From the NCBI GenBank assembly GCA_946183815.1, contig CAMHDG010000039.1:1-9863 (forward strand): DNA of 9,863 bases, read 5' to 3'. The notes beneath the pieces were generated by a model. That model was not told the origin of the DNA. It made no database searches and saw only the letters and a list, made by a program, of their open reading frames with translations. The stretch comes from an uncultured bacterium (GTDB lineage Bacteria; Cyanobacteriota; Vampirovibrionia; Gastranaerophilales; Gastranaerophilaceae). A program made the position numbers and the translations under genes. Position 1 is the stretch's first letter. The number at the start of each line of letters is the position of its first letter. This document shows positions 1-6,588 of the stretch, piece after piece.

Positions 1-53
1 ATCCTAGGACTCCTAGCATCCTACCATCTTTAATACCGCTAAACAATAATTTA
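1..53. repeat. possible right-hand end of a palindromic intergenic repeat
   Basis: The last 15 bases (39-53, CTAAACAATAATTTA) are identical to 2549-2563, the right end of the hairpin-rich element between recN and the next gene. As there, a short hairpin lies upstream (CTAGG-act-CCTAG, 4-16). I infer that a second copy of the same kind of element ends here and that most of it lies left of the window. Only the 15-base match and the hairpin are seen directly. The rest of the segment does not align convincingly with the other copy, so a chance match in AT-rich DNA remains possible. Confidence 0.35.
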
Positions 54-57
54 CATG

Positions 58-78
58 ACAAAAAACTTTGTTTTTTGT
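58..78. promoter_or_regulatory. AT-rich perfect hairpin before the first gene
   Basis: ACAAAAAAC (58-66) and GTTTTTTGT (70-78) form a perfect 9-bp inverted repeat around a TTT loop. It ends 11 bases before the ATG at 90, so in the mRNA it would lie over the place where a ribosome binding site is expected. No Shine-Dalgarno sequence is visible there. It might modulate translation, or act as a weak terminator for something to the left. With only two G-C pairs, its stability is doubtful. Confidence 0.4.
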
Positions 79-89
79 AACGTAGTAAT

Positions 90-656
90 ATGGATTCAAT
101 CAATTTTACGGCTAATCATATTAAAAATGTTGATATTGCAAGGAAATATTATGGTAAATATAAACCTTGCAAGGTTTCGCTTGTTGAGTTTGACCCGATA
201 AATAAAAATGATATTAACGCTATATACAAAACAACGGATAATTGGGATGCGTCTTTTACTGCTTTTACTTATGATGATATGCGTAATGTTAATGAGAATA
301 AGGAACTTATGTCAAATCTCCATGTCTATGCTTTAACAACTCAAAATTCTAATTTCCAAAGAATGGTTTCTTCAAAAATTTTGGGTGTTGTCGAGGTTGT
401 AAACACATATTCTAAAGGAAATAAAATCGAGGTTTTACAGACTAATCCCGATATGATTAAAGATAGTTTTAATAAATCACCTCGTTATAAACATATCGGT
501 CAGGCGTTGGTTTCATTCGTAAAAGAAAAGTTTAGTGACAAACCGCTTTTTTTACATCCGACAAAAACCGCTGTATCCTTTTATAAAAAGTTAGGTTTTG
601 AGTTTGATTCAAAAATTGAGAAAAATAACACCATGTGTATTTATCCTAAAAGTTGA
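90..656 (+). CDS. GNAT-like acetyltransferase family protein
   Basis: This 188-residue soluble protein has no signal peptide or membrane segment. Its C-terminal half carries hallmarks of the GCN5-related N-acetyltransferase fold: RYKHIGQAL (132-140) resembles the R/Q-x-x-G-x-G/A acetyl-CoA pyrophosphate loop, and AVSFYKKLGFEF (161-172) is the typical helix-turn-strand near the end of GNAT proteins. A strand-like ILGVVEVV (97-104) precedes the loop. The N-terminal 90 residues are not recognisable and may set the substrate, which cannot be predicted. The second glycine of the loop is alanine, so activity is not certain. The start is the first ATG of the frame, although no good Shine-Dalgarno precedes it. 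It lies 31 bp upstream of recN on the same strand and may be co-transcribed with it. Confidence 0.7.
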   Translation: MDSINFTANHIKNVDIARKYYGKYKPCKVSLVEFDPINKNDINAIYKTTDNWDASFTAFTYDDMRNVNENKELMSNLHVYALTTQNSNFQRMVSSKILGVVEVVNTYSKGNKIEVLQTNPDMIKDSFNKSPRYKHIGQALVSFVKEKFSDKPLFLHPTKTAVSFYKKLGFEFDSKIEKNNTMCIYPKS

Positions 657-687
657 ATCTATTTTAATTTTAGGGTAATTTAGTGAT

Positions 688-2334
688 ATGCTAAAAAGTA
701 TTTCTATAAAAAACTATATCTTGATAGATAACCTGAATGTTGAGTTTGATTCCGGACTTAATGTTATTACCGGTGAAACGGGGGCAGGGAAAAGTATTCT
801 TATCTCTGCTATTGATGCGGTTTTGGGCGGTAAGTGTTCTAAAGAGGTTATTAAAACAGGTACGGATAAAGCCGTTTTAGAGTTGACTGTTCTTTCCGAA
901 AATAGTGACCTTTTAGGTGTGTTCAAGGAAAATGAGATAGAGGTTGATAAAGAATTTGTTATAACAAGAGAAATTACCCCAACAACGTCAAAATACAGAA
1001 TAGACGGGGTTTTGGTTAATCAAAATATTATAAAAGATTTGAGAACTCATCTTTTAGATGTTCATTCTCAACATCAGTCTTATACTTTTTTACAAAAAAA
1101 ATATCATATAAAACTGTTAGATTCTTATGCAAAAACTACTTGCTCCGATTTATTGGAAAAATATTCAAGTGATTATAAAAATTATTTGGGTTTAAAATCA
1201 AAACTTAATGATTTGAAAACCAAGTCAGATATGACAGAAAGTCAAATAGAATTTTTAAAATTTCAAATAGATGAAATTGAAGAAGCAGGGATAAATGACA
1301 TAAACGAAGATGAAAATTTGAACAAAGAGTTAGCAGTTTTGGAGAATGCTGAAAAATTAAAAGAATTGACAGGTTCTGCTTACTGGTCATTGTCAAATGA
1401 TGATAATTCGATAATGTCTGCTCTGTCACAAATAAAAATGAATTTATCTAAAGCAGTCCAACTTGACGATAGTCTTAAAGATGCAGAGGGTTCTTTGATA
1501 GAGGCTAATGAAATTTTGAGAGATTTATCCTCTGTTTTAAGAGATTATTCACAAAATATGGATAACGATACGGAAAGATTAAACCAAATTCAGGAAAGAT
1601 TGTTTTTACTCGATAAAATTAAGAGAAAATATGGCGGAAGTTTAGAAAAAGTTTTGGAAACTTTTGATAAATTAAATAGCGAATATTTAGCAATAGAAAA
1701 TTCTAATGAAGAAATTGAAAAGACAGAACAGGCAATAGTTCAGGCAGAATTTGATTTAAAAAAATTAGCAAAAAATATCTCTGAAAAAAGAAAAAATTAT
1801 GCAAAAGTTTTGTCCTCGTTAGTAGAAGAAATTTTGGTAAAATTAGAGTTGCCAAAATGTCGTTTTGAGATTGGGATAAACGAGGTTGAATTATGTGAGA
1901 ATGGGATAGATGATGTTGAGTTTCTGATATCAACAAATGTGTCAGAACCTCTAAAACCGTTGGAAAAAGTTGCATCAGGCGGTGAGATATCGAGAGTTAT
2001 GCTTGCGTTAAAATCTATATTTGCCCAAAATGACGATATAGACACAGTTATTTTTGATGAGATTGATACGGGTATTTCCGGTAAAACATCACAGGCAGTT
2101 GCAGATGAAATATCAGAACTTTCTAAATACAGACAAATTATTATGATTACCCATCAGGCAATACTTGCTGCAAAAGCAAACAGACATTTTTACGTTAAAA
2201 AAGTTCAGGGCGAAACAACCGATGTTTCAATATATAATCTTTCCGATGAAGATAAAATCGCTGCTCTTGCCGAACTTGCAAGTGGTGAAATAACAGAGGA
2301 ATCTTTGAGTTTTGCAAGGACATTGGTGGGGTAA
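688..2334 (+). CDS. recN: DNA repair protein RecN
   Basis: RecN is an SMC-like ATPase that acts in the cytoplasm on DNA double-strand breaks, helping to organise ends for RecA-dependent recombination. All key parts are visible. They are the N-terminal motif ISIKNYILIDNLNVEF, typical of RecN/RecF/SMC heads; Walker A GETGAGKS (29-36); a long central coiled-coil region of about residues 160-390, rich in E, K and L; the ABC signature ASGGE (429-433); Walker B VIFDEID (454-460); and the switch histidine in MITHQ (H489). At 548 residues it has the usual family length and looks intact. The switch segment reads THQAILAA where many RecN proteins have THLPQVAA; I recall THQ also in cyanobacterial RecN, but have not checked this. 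The ATG at 688 is preceded by a weak TAGGG. The stop codon is the first three bases of the inverted repeat at 2332. Confidence 0.96.
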   Translation: MLKSISIKNYILIDNLNVEFDSGLNVITGETGAGKSILISAIDAVLGGKCSKEVIKTGTDKAVLELTVLSENSDLLGVFKENEIEVDKEFVITREITPTTSKYRIDGVLVNQNIIKDLRTHLLDVHSQHQSYTFLQKKYHIKLLDSYAKTTCSDLLEKYSSDYKNYLGLKSKLNDLKTKSDMTESQIEFLKFQIDEIEEAGINDINEDENLNKELAVLENAEKLKELTGSAYWSLSNDDNSIMSALSQIKMNLSKAVQLDDSLKDAEGSLIEANEILRDLSSVLRDYSQNMDNDTERLNQIQERLFLLDKIKRKYGGSLEKVLETFDKLNSEYLAIENSNEEIEKTEQAIVQAEFDLKKLAKNISEKRKNYAKVLSSLVEEILVKLELPKCRFEIGINEVELCENGIDDVEFLISTNVSEPLKPLEKVASGGEISRVMLALKSIFAQNDDIDTVIFDEIDTGISGKTSQAVADEISELSKYRQIIMITHQAILAAKANRHFYVKKVQGETTDVSIYNLSDEDKIAALAELASGEITEESLSFARTLVG

Positions 2335-2563
2335 ATTATTGTTTATCTGCGAAGCAGATATATCTCTCCTTGGAGAGAGAGAAATTTCTTAATGAACTGC
2401 TTGCAGTGAATTTAGAAATTTGAGAGAGGGTAAATAACCTCGTTTTAGTTACTTAACCCTCTCCCGTATTTGTAATAAATTTGCAAGCAAATTTAAACAA
2501 CTACGACCTCTCCGTTGGAGAGGTTCTTCTTCTTTTATATATTTACCCCTAAACAATAATTTA
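2332..2563. repeat. hairpin-rich intergenic element with 14-bp terminal inverted repeats
   Basis: The whole space between two convergent genes is one palindromic structure. Its ends are perfect inverted copies of TAAATTATTGTTTA (2332-2345 and, reversed, 2550-2563). Inside are hairpins: TATCTGC/GCAGATA (2344-2360), TCTCTCC/GGAGAGA (2363-2378), AAATTTCT/AGAAATTT (2382-2421) enclosing ACTGC/GCAGT (2396-2407), GAGAGGGT/ACCCTCTC (2424-2463), TAAATTTGC/GCAAATTTA (2476-2495) and ACCTCTCC/GGAGAGGT (2506-2524). There is no coding frame. The layout fits a miniature inverted-repeat element, and the hairpins could also end transcription from both sides, although none has a proper U-run. Two of the stems share CCTCTCC/GGAGAGG with repeats at 6550-7040. 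Confidence 0.7.
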
Positions 2564-4303
2564 TGAGAACAACTTGAATGTTCTTTCTACATTATCTTTA
2601 GAAACTGTTTTTAGAGTTTCCATTTCTTGTTTAATAGCGTTTCTTTCTGATTCAATAGCGGCTAATTCGTGGTCATATCTCGTATCTTTAAGGTCAATTC
2701 TCTTCATATCGGCTTCGTATTTTGCTTCAGCCTTTTTGATTAGTTTTTCATCAGGAACTTCTCTTAAATCAGTATCAACTGCAACAGATGTATCAATCAT
2801 AGATTCTTCTTTTCTTACGTAAGTGCGGAGAATAGCAAAACCGTCATTAACCATATTTGTTAACCAGTTAGGGTTATTAACTTGGTCGTTAGGGATAACG
2901 ATATAGTTTTCGTTTTGGTCAGTACCAAAGAAAGATGTTCCGTAAACGGTTGTTGCTTTTGCTTTAGATTCAACTTCGTAAGCAGTGTTTAAATTGCCAA
3001 AAACGGTGCTTACGTATGGTGCTTTGGTTTCATTGTAGTTTTTAACATCAGAATTGTTCATTTCGTTCCAGATATTTGTGTACCATTGAGCCTTATCTCT
3101 GTCTTCTGCAATAACAACATCAACTATTTCATCGTATGCTGCGACAGGTGCAGTATATGATGTGTAATCAGCAATATTTGGTTCTTGTGGTTTTTCTGCT
3201 ACCCATTTTTGATATGCCTTGATGTATTCGTCTGCGTCAATATTGTTAAGACTTCCAACAAGGTGTTGTTGGAATGTTATGATAGTTGGGGTTACATCGC
3301 TTGCCGTTTTTCCGAAAGTTGAATAATTTTCGCATAAGTAGTATAAATCTTTTGCCCATTGTTTTAATGTTTTTGGTGAGCCGTTAGTGCTATACATACT
3401 TGATAATCTGTCAAATTCAGTAGTTAGATTTACGTCTGAAAAATCCGGATCTGTTTCAAGTATTGGAGCAAGTTCTCCTTTGTTTAGATAAGCGGAAATC
3501 ATAGACATTGTAACGTCTTTTGTTCCACCTCTGTCATCCATGCCTGCACCTGTGATATCACCTGCATCCAGTCTGAAGTTTCTGCCTGTTGAGGTAGAGT
3601 GGTTGTTTGCGGCACTGTTGTAATATGCTCTGTTACATCCACTGTCAGATGGAGAACCAAAACCGGTTGATGCTGTGTAGTCGATGATATGTGCAAGAAC
3701 GTGTGCATAACATCCTGTGCTTCCGCTTAATGCTGATGTGTAGCAAGATGAACCTGCATCCTGAAAGGCTTGAGCCATTGTTCTTCCTACACCTTCTGAT
3801 TCAAAATCTTCCAGTTTTGGTTCGTCTGCTTTCCAGTCGTTCGTATCTGTGTTGTATTCGTTTAATTTGTTGTAGTATTCAGGATCAATAACAGGTTTAG
3901 CAGGAACTGCATCGTGGTGAATAGTTTTCTTTGCATCTGATGCAATACCGAGTGCTTTTAAGAAATCTTCCAACGTATCTGTTGATTGGTAAACACTGTG
4001 AATATCCTCTGGGATAAGTGTTTTTCCGTCCATTGTTTCTAAAGTATATTGCTTGTGAGTAATTCCTTGGTATGTGTAAATATCTTGAGCATTAAATTCA
4101 ACAAATGTTGTTGAACCGTCAGTGTTAAGAGTCCTGATTTCAATTTTAGACATATCTAAAGCATTAAGATAATCTTCATACACACGACGGGTATCATTGG
4201 CGAGTTGAAGTTTTTGTGCTTCAATTCGTGCGGCTTTGTATTCAATTTGGTGCATTCTTGCTGTCAATGTCAGCAATCTTGCTTGTGAAGATGCCATTCC
4301 CAT
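2561..4303 (-). CDS. uncharacterised 580-residue protein with helical termini (MGMASSQAR family)
   Basis: I do not recognise a function. The N terminus (1-50, MGMASSQARLL onward) is a long amphipathic helix without a signal peptide. The centre (180-260) contains CYTSALSGSTGCYAHVLAHIIDY with C187, C198, H201 and H205, plus C223; C324 lies further on. The C terminus (about 515-575) is a charged coiled coil ending NVERTFKLFS. Helical N and C ends around a variable middle recall axial proteins such as flagellin or hook-associated proteins, but that is an analogy of shape only. I recall similar N termini in several unnamed Gastranaerophilales proteins. The frame is open back to an ATG at 4369. I prefer 4303 because AGGGA sits 8 bases before it and MGMASSQAR is the familiar start. 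It is divergent from rpsB. Confidence 0.85.
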   Translation of the reverse strand: MGMASSQARLLTLTARMHQIEYKAARIEAQKLQLANDTRRVYEDYLNALDMSKIEIRTLNTDGSTTFVEFNAQDIYTYQGITHKQYTLETMDGKTLIPEDIHSVYQSTDTLEDFLKALGIASDAKKTIHHDAVPAKPVIDPEYYNKLNEYNTDTNDWKADEPKLEDFESEGVGRTMAQAFQDAGSSCYTSALSGSTGCYAHVLAHIIDYTASTGFGSPSDSGCNRAYYNSAANNHSTSTGRNFRLDAGDITGAGMDDRGGTKDVTMSMISAYLNKGELAPILETDPDFSDVNLTTEFDRLSSMYSTNGSPKTLKQWAKDLYYLCENYSTFGKTASDVTPTIITFQQHLVGSLNNIDADEYIKAYQKWVAEKPQEPNIADYTSYTAPVAAYDEIVDVVIAEDRDKAQWYTNIWNEMNNSDVKNYNETKAPYVSTVFGNLNTAYEVESKAKATTVYGTSFFGTDQNENYIVIPNDQVNNPNWLTNMVNDGFAILRTYVRKEESMIDTSVAVDTDLREVPDEKLIKKAEAKYEADMKRIDLKDTRYDHELAAIESERNAIKQEMETLKTVSKDNVERTFKLFS

Positions 4304-4321
4304 ATGATTTTTCCCTATTGT

Positions 4322-4363
4322 TATCAACCAAATGTGGACCCTAAAATAATAATTCGGTTGATA
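4322..4363 (-). promoter_or_regulatory. inverted repeat in the 5' leader of the 580-residue gene
   Basis: TATCAACC (4322-4329) and GGTTGATA (4356-4363) form a perfect 8-bp inverted repeat separated by 26 bases, just upstream of the AGGGA ribosome binding site of the minus-strand gene starting at 4303. In the mRNA it would be a stem-loop about 20 bases before the start codon. Alternatively it could be a split operator. No clear -10/-35 pair for this gene can be assigned. Confidence 0.35.
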
Positions 4364-4458
4364 CGCCATGTATTACGTATAAATTCCGTAAATCTTTATG
4401 TGATTTTATGTGTTTGTAACAATTCTTTACATTTTTCAAGAAATTATATTTTCCTTCT

Positions 4459-4487
4459 TTGTCATGAAAACATGTTTGTTATATTAT
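4459..4487 (+). promoter_or_regulatory. putative sigma-70-type promoter of rpsB-tsf
   Basis: TTGTCA (4459-4464) is separated by exactly 17 bases from TATTAT (4482-4487), close to the consensus -35 and -10 hexamers. An overlapping TATATT (4480-4485) is an alternative -10. Transcription would start near 4494, giving a leader of about 120 bases before rpsB. A small palindrome, CATG-aaaa-CATG (4463-4474), overlaps the spacer. Confidence 0.6.
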
Positions 4488-4493
4488 GTATGT

Positions 4494-4602
4494 GATTACA
4501 CTGGCTCGATAGGTTATGCCCTAGTCAGAGGGTAAAAAGAGAGATACTCTTTGTTAAAACTCACTGATGGAGCGGGTAATCCGTAGTAACTAAGGAAAAG
4601 AA
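4494..4602 (+). promoter_or_regulatory. structured mRNA leader of rpsB
   Basis: This leader contains two compact hairpins, CCCT-agtcag-AGGG and AAAGAG-agata-CTCTTT, within 4520-4560. It also holds a later GGGTAATCC segment that could pair, with bulges, to the earlier GGTTATGCCC, and GGCTC which could pair with GGAGC. Alternative pairings of this kind are typical of leaders where a ribosomal protein (often S2 for rpsB) represses its own synthesis. Local G-C content is higher than in the surrounding AT-rich DNA. I cannot match it to a named leader or riboswitch family, so autoregulation is inference. Confidence 0.45.
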
Positions 4603-4615
4603 AAGGAGAAAAACT

Positions 4616-5395
4616 ATGGCAGTTGCGTCATTAGTAGATTTATTGGAAGCAGGCGTTCATTTCGGACACCAAACAAGACACTGGAACCCTAAAATGAGAC
4701 CTTATATCTATGGTCCTCGTAACGGTATCTATGTATTAGATTTGAGAAAAACAACAGATATGTTGGATAAAGCGTATGAAATCATAAGAGAATATGCTTC
4801 AAAGAATAAAAATGTTTTATTCGTTGGTACTAAAAAGCAAGCAGCAGAAGTTGTTGCTGAAGAAGCAACAAGAGCAGGTGCTTACTACATCAACAGAAGA
4901 TGGTTAGGCGGTATGTTAACTAACTTTGATACAATCAGAGCAAGAGTTAACAAGTTAAGAGAATTAGAAGACTTTATCGCCAGCGGTCACGTTGAAAAAT
5001 TACCTAAAAAAGAACAAGCACAATTAAACAGACAGTTGGCTAAATTGTCTAAAACTTTAGGCGGTATTAAAGAAATGAGAGGTCTTCCTGACATTATTTT
5101 TGTTGTTGACCAAAAGAAAGAAGCAATCGCTATTGCTGAAGCAAACAAATTACACATTCCTGTAGTTTGCTTGGCTGATACAGATGCTAACCCTGATAAC
5201 ATCGATTACCTTATCCCGGGTAATGATGATGCTATCCGTTCAGTAAAACTTATCGCTTCAAAATTGGCTGATGCTGTTCTTGAAGGTAAAGAGTTAAGAG
5301 CAAATAAAGCAACTGAAGGCAAAAAGTTAGAATCTATCAAGGCTGAAGATGCAGGTGTTACTGCTGAAGCAGTTGCTGAAGAAGCAAACGTTTAA
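4616..5395 (+). CDS. rpsB: 30S ribosomal protein S2
   Basis: S2 binds the 30S subunit late in assembly and is needed with S1 for translation initiation. The 259-residue product has the usual length and family signatures: HFGHQTRHWNPKM (15-27), FVGTKKQA (69-76), RRWLGGMLTNF (94-104) and GLPDIIFVVD in the second half, then DTDANPDNIDYLIPGNDDA, all strongly conserved in S2. The C-terminal tail is acidic and alanine-rich, as is common and variable in S2. AAGGAG (4603-4608) stands 7 bases before the ATG. The frame ends with tandem stops TAA TAG. It is the first gene of the rpsB-tsf operon, an order found across bacteria. Confidence 0.98.
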   Translation: MAVASLVDLLEAGVHFGHQTRHWNPKMRPYIYGPRNGIYVLDLRKTTDMLDKAYEIIREYASKNKNVLFVGTKKQAAEVVAEEATRAGAYYINRRWLGGMLTNFDTIRARVNKLRELEDFIASGHVEKLPKKEQAQLNRQLAKLSKTLGGIKEMRGLPDIIFVVDQKKEAIAIAEANKLHIPVVCLADTDANPDNIDYLIPGNDDAIRSVKLIASKLADAVLEGKELRANKATEGKKLESIKAEDAGVTAEAVAEEANV

Positions 5396-5399
5396 TAGT

Positions 5400-5490
5400 G
5401 GAAAGTGGAAAGCGGAAAGTTATTAACAATATGGTTAATCTTTTTGCAAAGCAAAATAAAAAACTTTCAACTTTCAACTTTCAACTTTTT
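5400..5490. repeat. heptamer-based inverted repeat in the rpsB-tsf spacer
   Basis: The left arm (5400-5421) is made of three GGAAAGY-type steps and the right arm (5462-5490) of AACTTTC steps. They pair over about 20 bp with roughly three mismatches. The stretch between the arms folds too: ATTAAC/GTTAAT (5421-5438) and TTTTGC/GCAAAA near 5442-5456. The result is a cloverleaf-like structure between two translation genes. It could be a repeat insertion tolerated in the operon, or it could adjust tsf expression by attenuation or RNA processing. No U-run follows the stem, so it is not a standard terminator. Confidence 0.65.
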
Positions 5491-5528
5491 GAAATTTCAC
5501 AATTAAACAAAAAGGAGAATAAAGAAAA

Positions 5529-6392
5529 ATGAATATTACGGCTACAATGGTAAAAGAACTTCGTGATAAAACAGGTGCCGGCATGATGGATGCAAAAAAA
5601 GCACTTGTAGAAGTTGATGGTGATATGGATAAAGCAATGGAAGTACTTCGTCAAAAAGGTATTGCTTCTGCTGAAAAGAAAATGGGCAGAATTGCTGCTG
5701 AAGGCAGAGTTGGTTCTTATATTGATTCTTCAGTAGGTGCTATGATTGAAGTTAACTGTGAAACAGACTTCGTTGCAAAAAATGAAGAATTTATCGAATT
5801 AACAAACGGTCTTGCAGAATTAGTTGCAAAAACTAACCCTGCTGATGTTGCAGCACTTGAGGCTACAACTTGCCCTAAATGCGGTAAACTTATCTCTGAT
5901 GTATTGAAAGAAAAAATCGCTTCTATTGGCGAAAAAATTACTATCAGAAGATTTGTTCGTTATGAAGGTAATGTTGCTACTTATATCCATAACGGTAAAA
6001 TCGGTGTTCTTTTGGAAACATCTGTTGCAAATGAAGAATTGGCAAAAGATATTTGTTTACACATCGCTTCTTCTGCTCCGGAATTTGTTTCAAGAAACGA
6101 AATCCCTGCTTCTGTTATTGAAGAAGAAAGAAGAATTGAAATGGGGAAAGAAGATTTACAAAAGAAACCTGAACAAATCAGAGAAAAAATTGTTGAAGGT
6201 CGTGTTAACAAGTTGATGGCAGAAAGATGTCTTTTAGAACAATCATTTGTTAAGAACCCTGACTTGACTATTGAACAATTAGTATCAGGAAAGTTGGATA
6301 TCAAGAGATTTACAAGATTTGTTCTTGGCGAAGGTCTTGAAAAGAGATCTGAAAACTTTGCTGAAGAAGTTATGGGTCAAATCAAGGGATAA
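5529..6392 (+). CDS. tsf: translation elongation factor Ts
   Basis: EF-Ts is the guanine-nucleotide exchange factor that recycles EF-Tu-GDP to EF-Tu-GTP in the cytoplasm. The 287-residue protein matches the usual full-length form. The N-terminal UBA-like domain contains LRDKTGAGMMDAKKAL (11-26). The core has CETDFVAKN (77-85), whose TDFV contacts EF-Tu in known structures. The C-terminal half has IREKIVEGRVNKLMAERCLLEQSFVKNP, a well-conserved EF-Ts stretch. CPKCGK (115-120) lies just before KEKIASIGE and is a CxxC pair I do not expect in EF-Ts. A Shine-Dalgarno AAGGAG ends 11 bases before the ATG, slightly far but acceptable. It is the second gene of the operon, 133 bases after rpsB. Confidence 0.98.
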   Translation: MNITATMVKELRDKTGAGMMDAKKALVEVDGDMDKAMEVLRQKGIASAEKKMGRIAAEGRVGSYIDSSVGAMIEVNCETDFVAKNEEFIELTNGLAELVAKTNPADVAALEATTCPKCGKLISDVLKEKIASIGEKITIRRFVRYEGNVATYIHNGKIGVLLETSVANEELAKDICLHIASSAPEFVSRNEIPASVIEEERRIEMGKEDLQKKPEQIREKIVEGRVNKLMAERCLLEQSFVKNPDLTIEQLVSGKLDIKRFTRFVLGEGLEKRSENFAEEVMGQIKG

Positions 6393-6423
6393 ATATAAGA
6401 AAAGATTATCCTGAATAAAATTT

Positions 6424-6456
6424 AAAAAGGGCAGACAGTGATGTCTGCTCTTTTTT
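6424..6456 (+). terminator. intrinsic terminator of the rpsB-tsf operon
   Basis: GGGCAGACA (6429-6437) and TGTCTGCTC (6442-6450) form a 9-bp stem with one G-U pair and a GTGA loop, followed at once by six T residues (6451-6456). An A-run precedes the stem, so it may work from the other side too. It lies about 35 bases after the tsf stop codon. Confidence 0.93.
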
Positions 6457-6549
6457 AGATTATGTTATTTTATTTATCTGATTGCTTGCAAACCGGAATG
6501 AGATGTGGTGTAACTCATGCTCCCGTATTTCCGCTTTCTATTTATAAAA

Positions 6550-6588
6550 CCTCATCCCTGTCCTCTCCTAGATTTTAGGAGAGGGTAT
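6550..6588. repeat. palindromic repeat, CCTCTCC/GGAGAGG family, copy 1
   Basis: CCTCTCCTA (6562-6570) and TAGGAGAGG (6576-6584) make a 9-bp stem with a 5-base loop. It is preceded by CCTCATCCCTG and followed by GTAT. The same plan (CCTCA-CCC, stem, GGGTAT) recurs at 6890-6925 and reversed at 7004-7040, so these are copies of one repeat family. Short C/T-rich palindromes like this are scattered in intergenic DNA of many bacteria. No gene is present. Confidence 0.7.

Noticed and set aside
1205..2045. Minus-strand open frames within recN
   Set aside because: They lie fully inside a well-supported gene and have no start signals or recognisable motifs.
2506..2540. Classical intrinsic terminator for recN
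   Set aside because: The ACCTCTCC/GGAGAGGT stem is good, but what follows (TTCTTCTTCTTTTATAT) is a broken T-tract well over 150 bases after recN. It may work weakly, but I do not call it.
4304..4369. Longer start (ATG at 4369) for the minus-strand 580-residue gene
   Set aside because: The extra 22 residues do not resemble the family start, no ribosome binding site precedes them, and they cover an inverted repeat that looks like leader RNA. ATG at 4303 has AGGGA 8 bases upstream.
4463..4474. CATG-aaaa-CATG as an operator in the rpsB promoter
   Set aside because: Four-base arms are too short to distinguish from chance in AT-rich DNA.
4304..4495. Open frame of 63 codons on the plus strand before rpsB
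   Set aside because: It overlaps the rpsB promoter and the leader of the divergent gene, has no ribosome binding site, and its product is low-complexity.
4494..4602. T-box, SAM or cyclic-di-GMP riboswitch before rpsB
   Set aside because: The conserved core sequences of these classes that I know are not found; only generic hairpins are visible.
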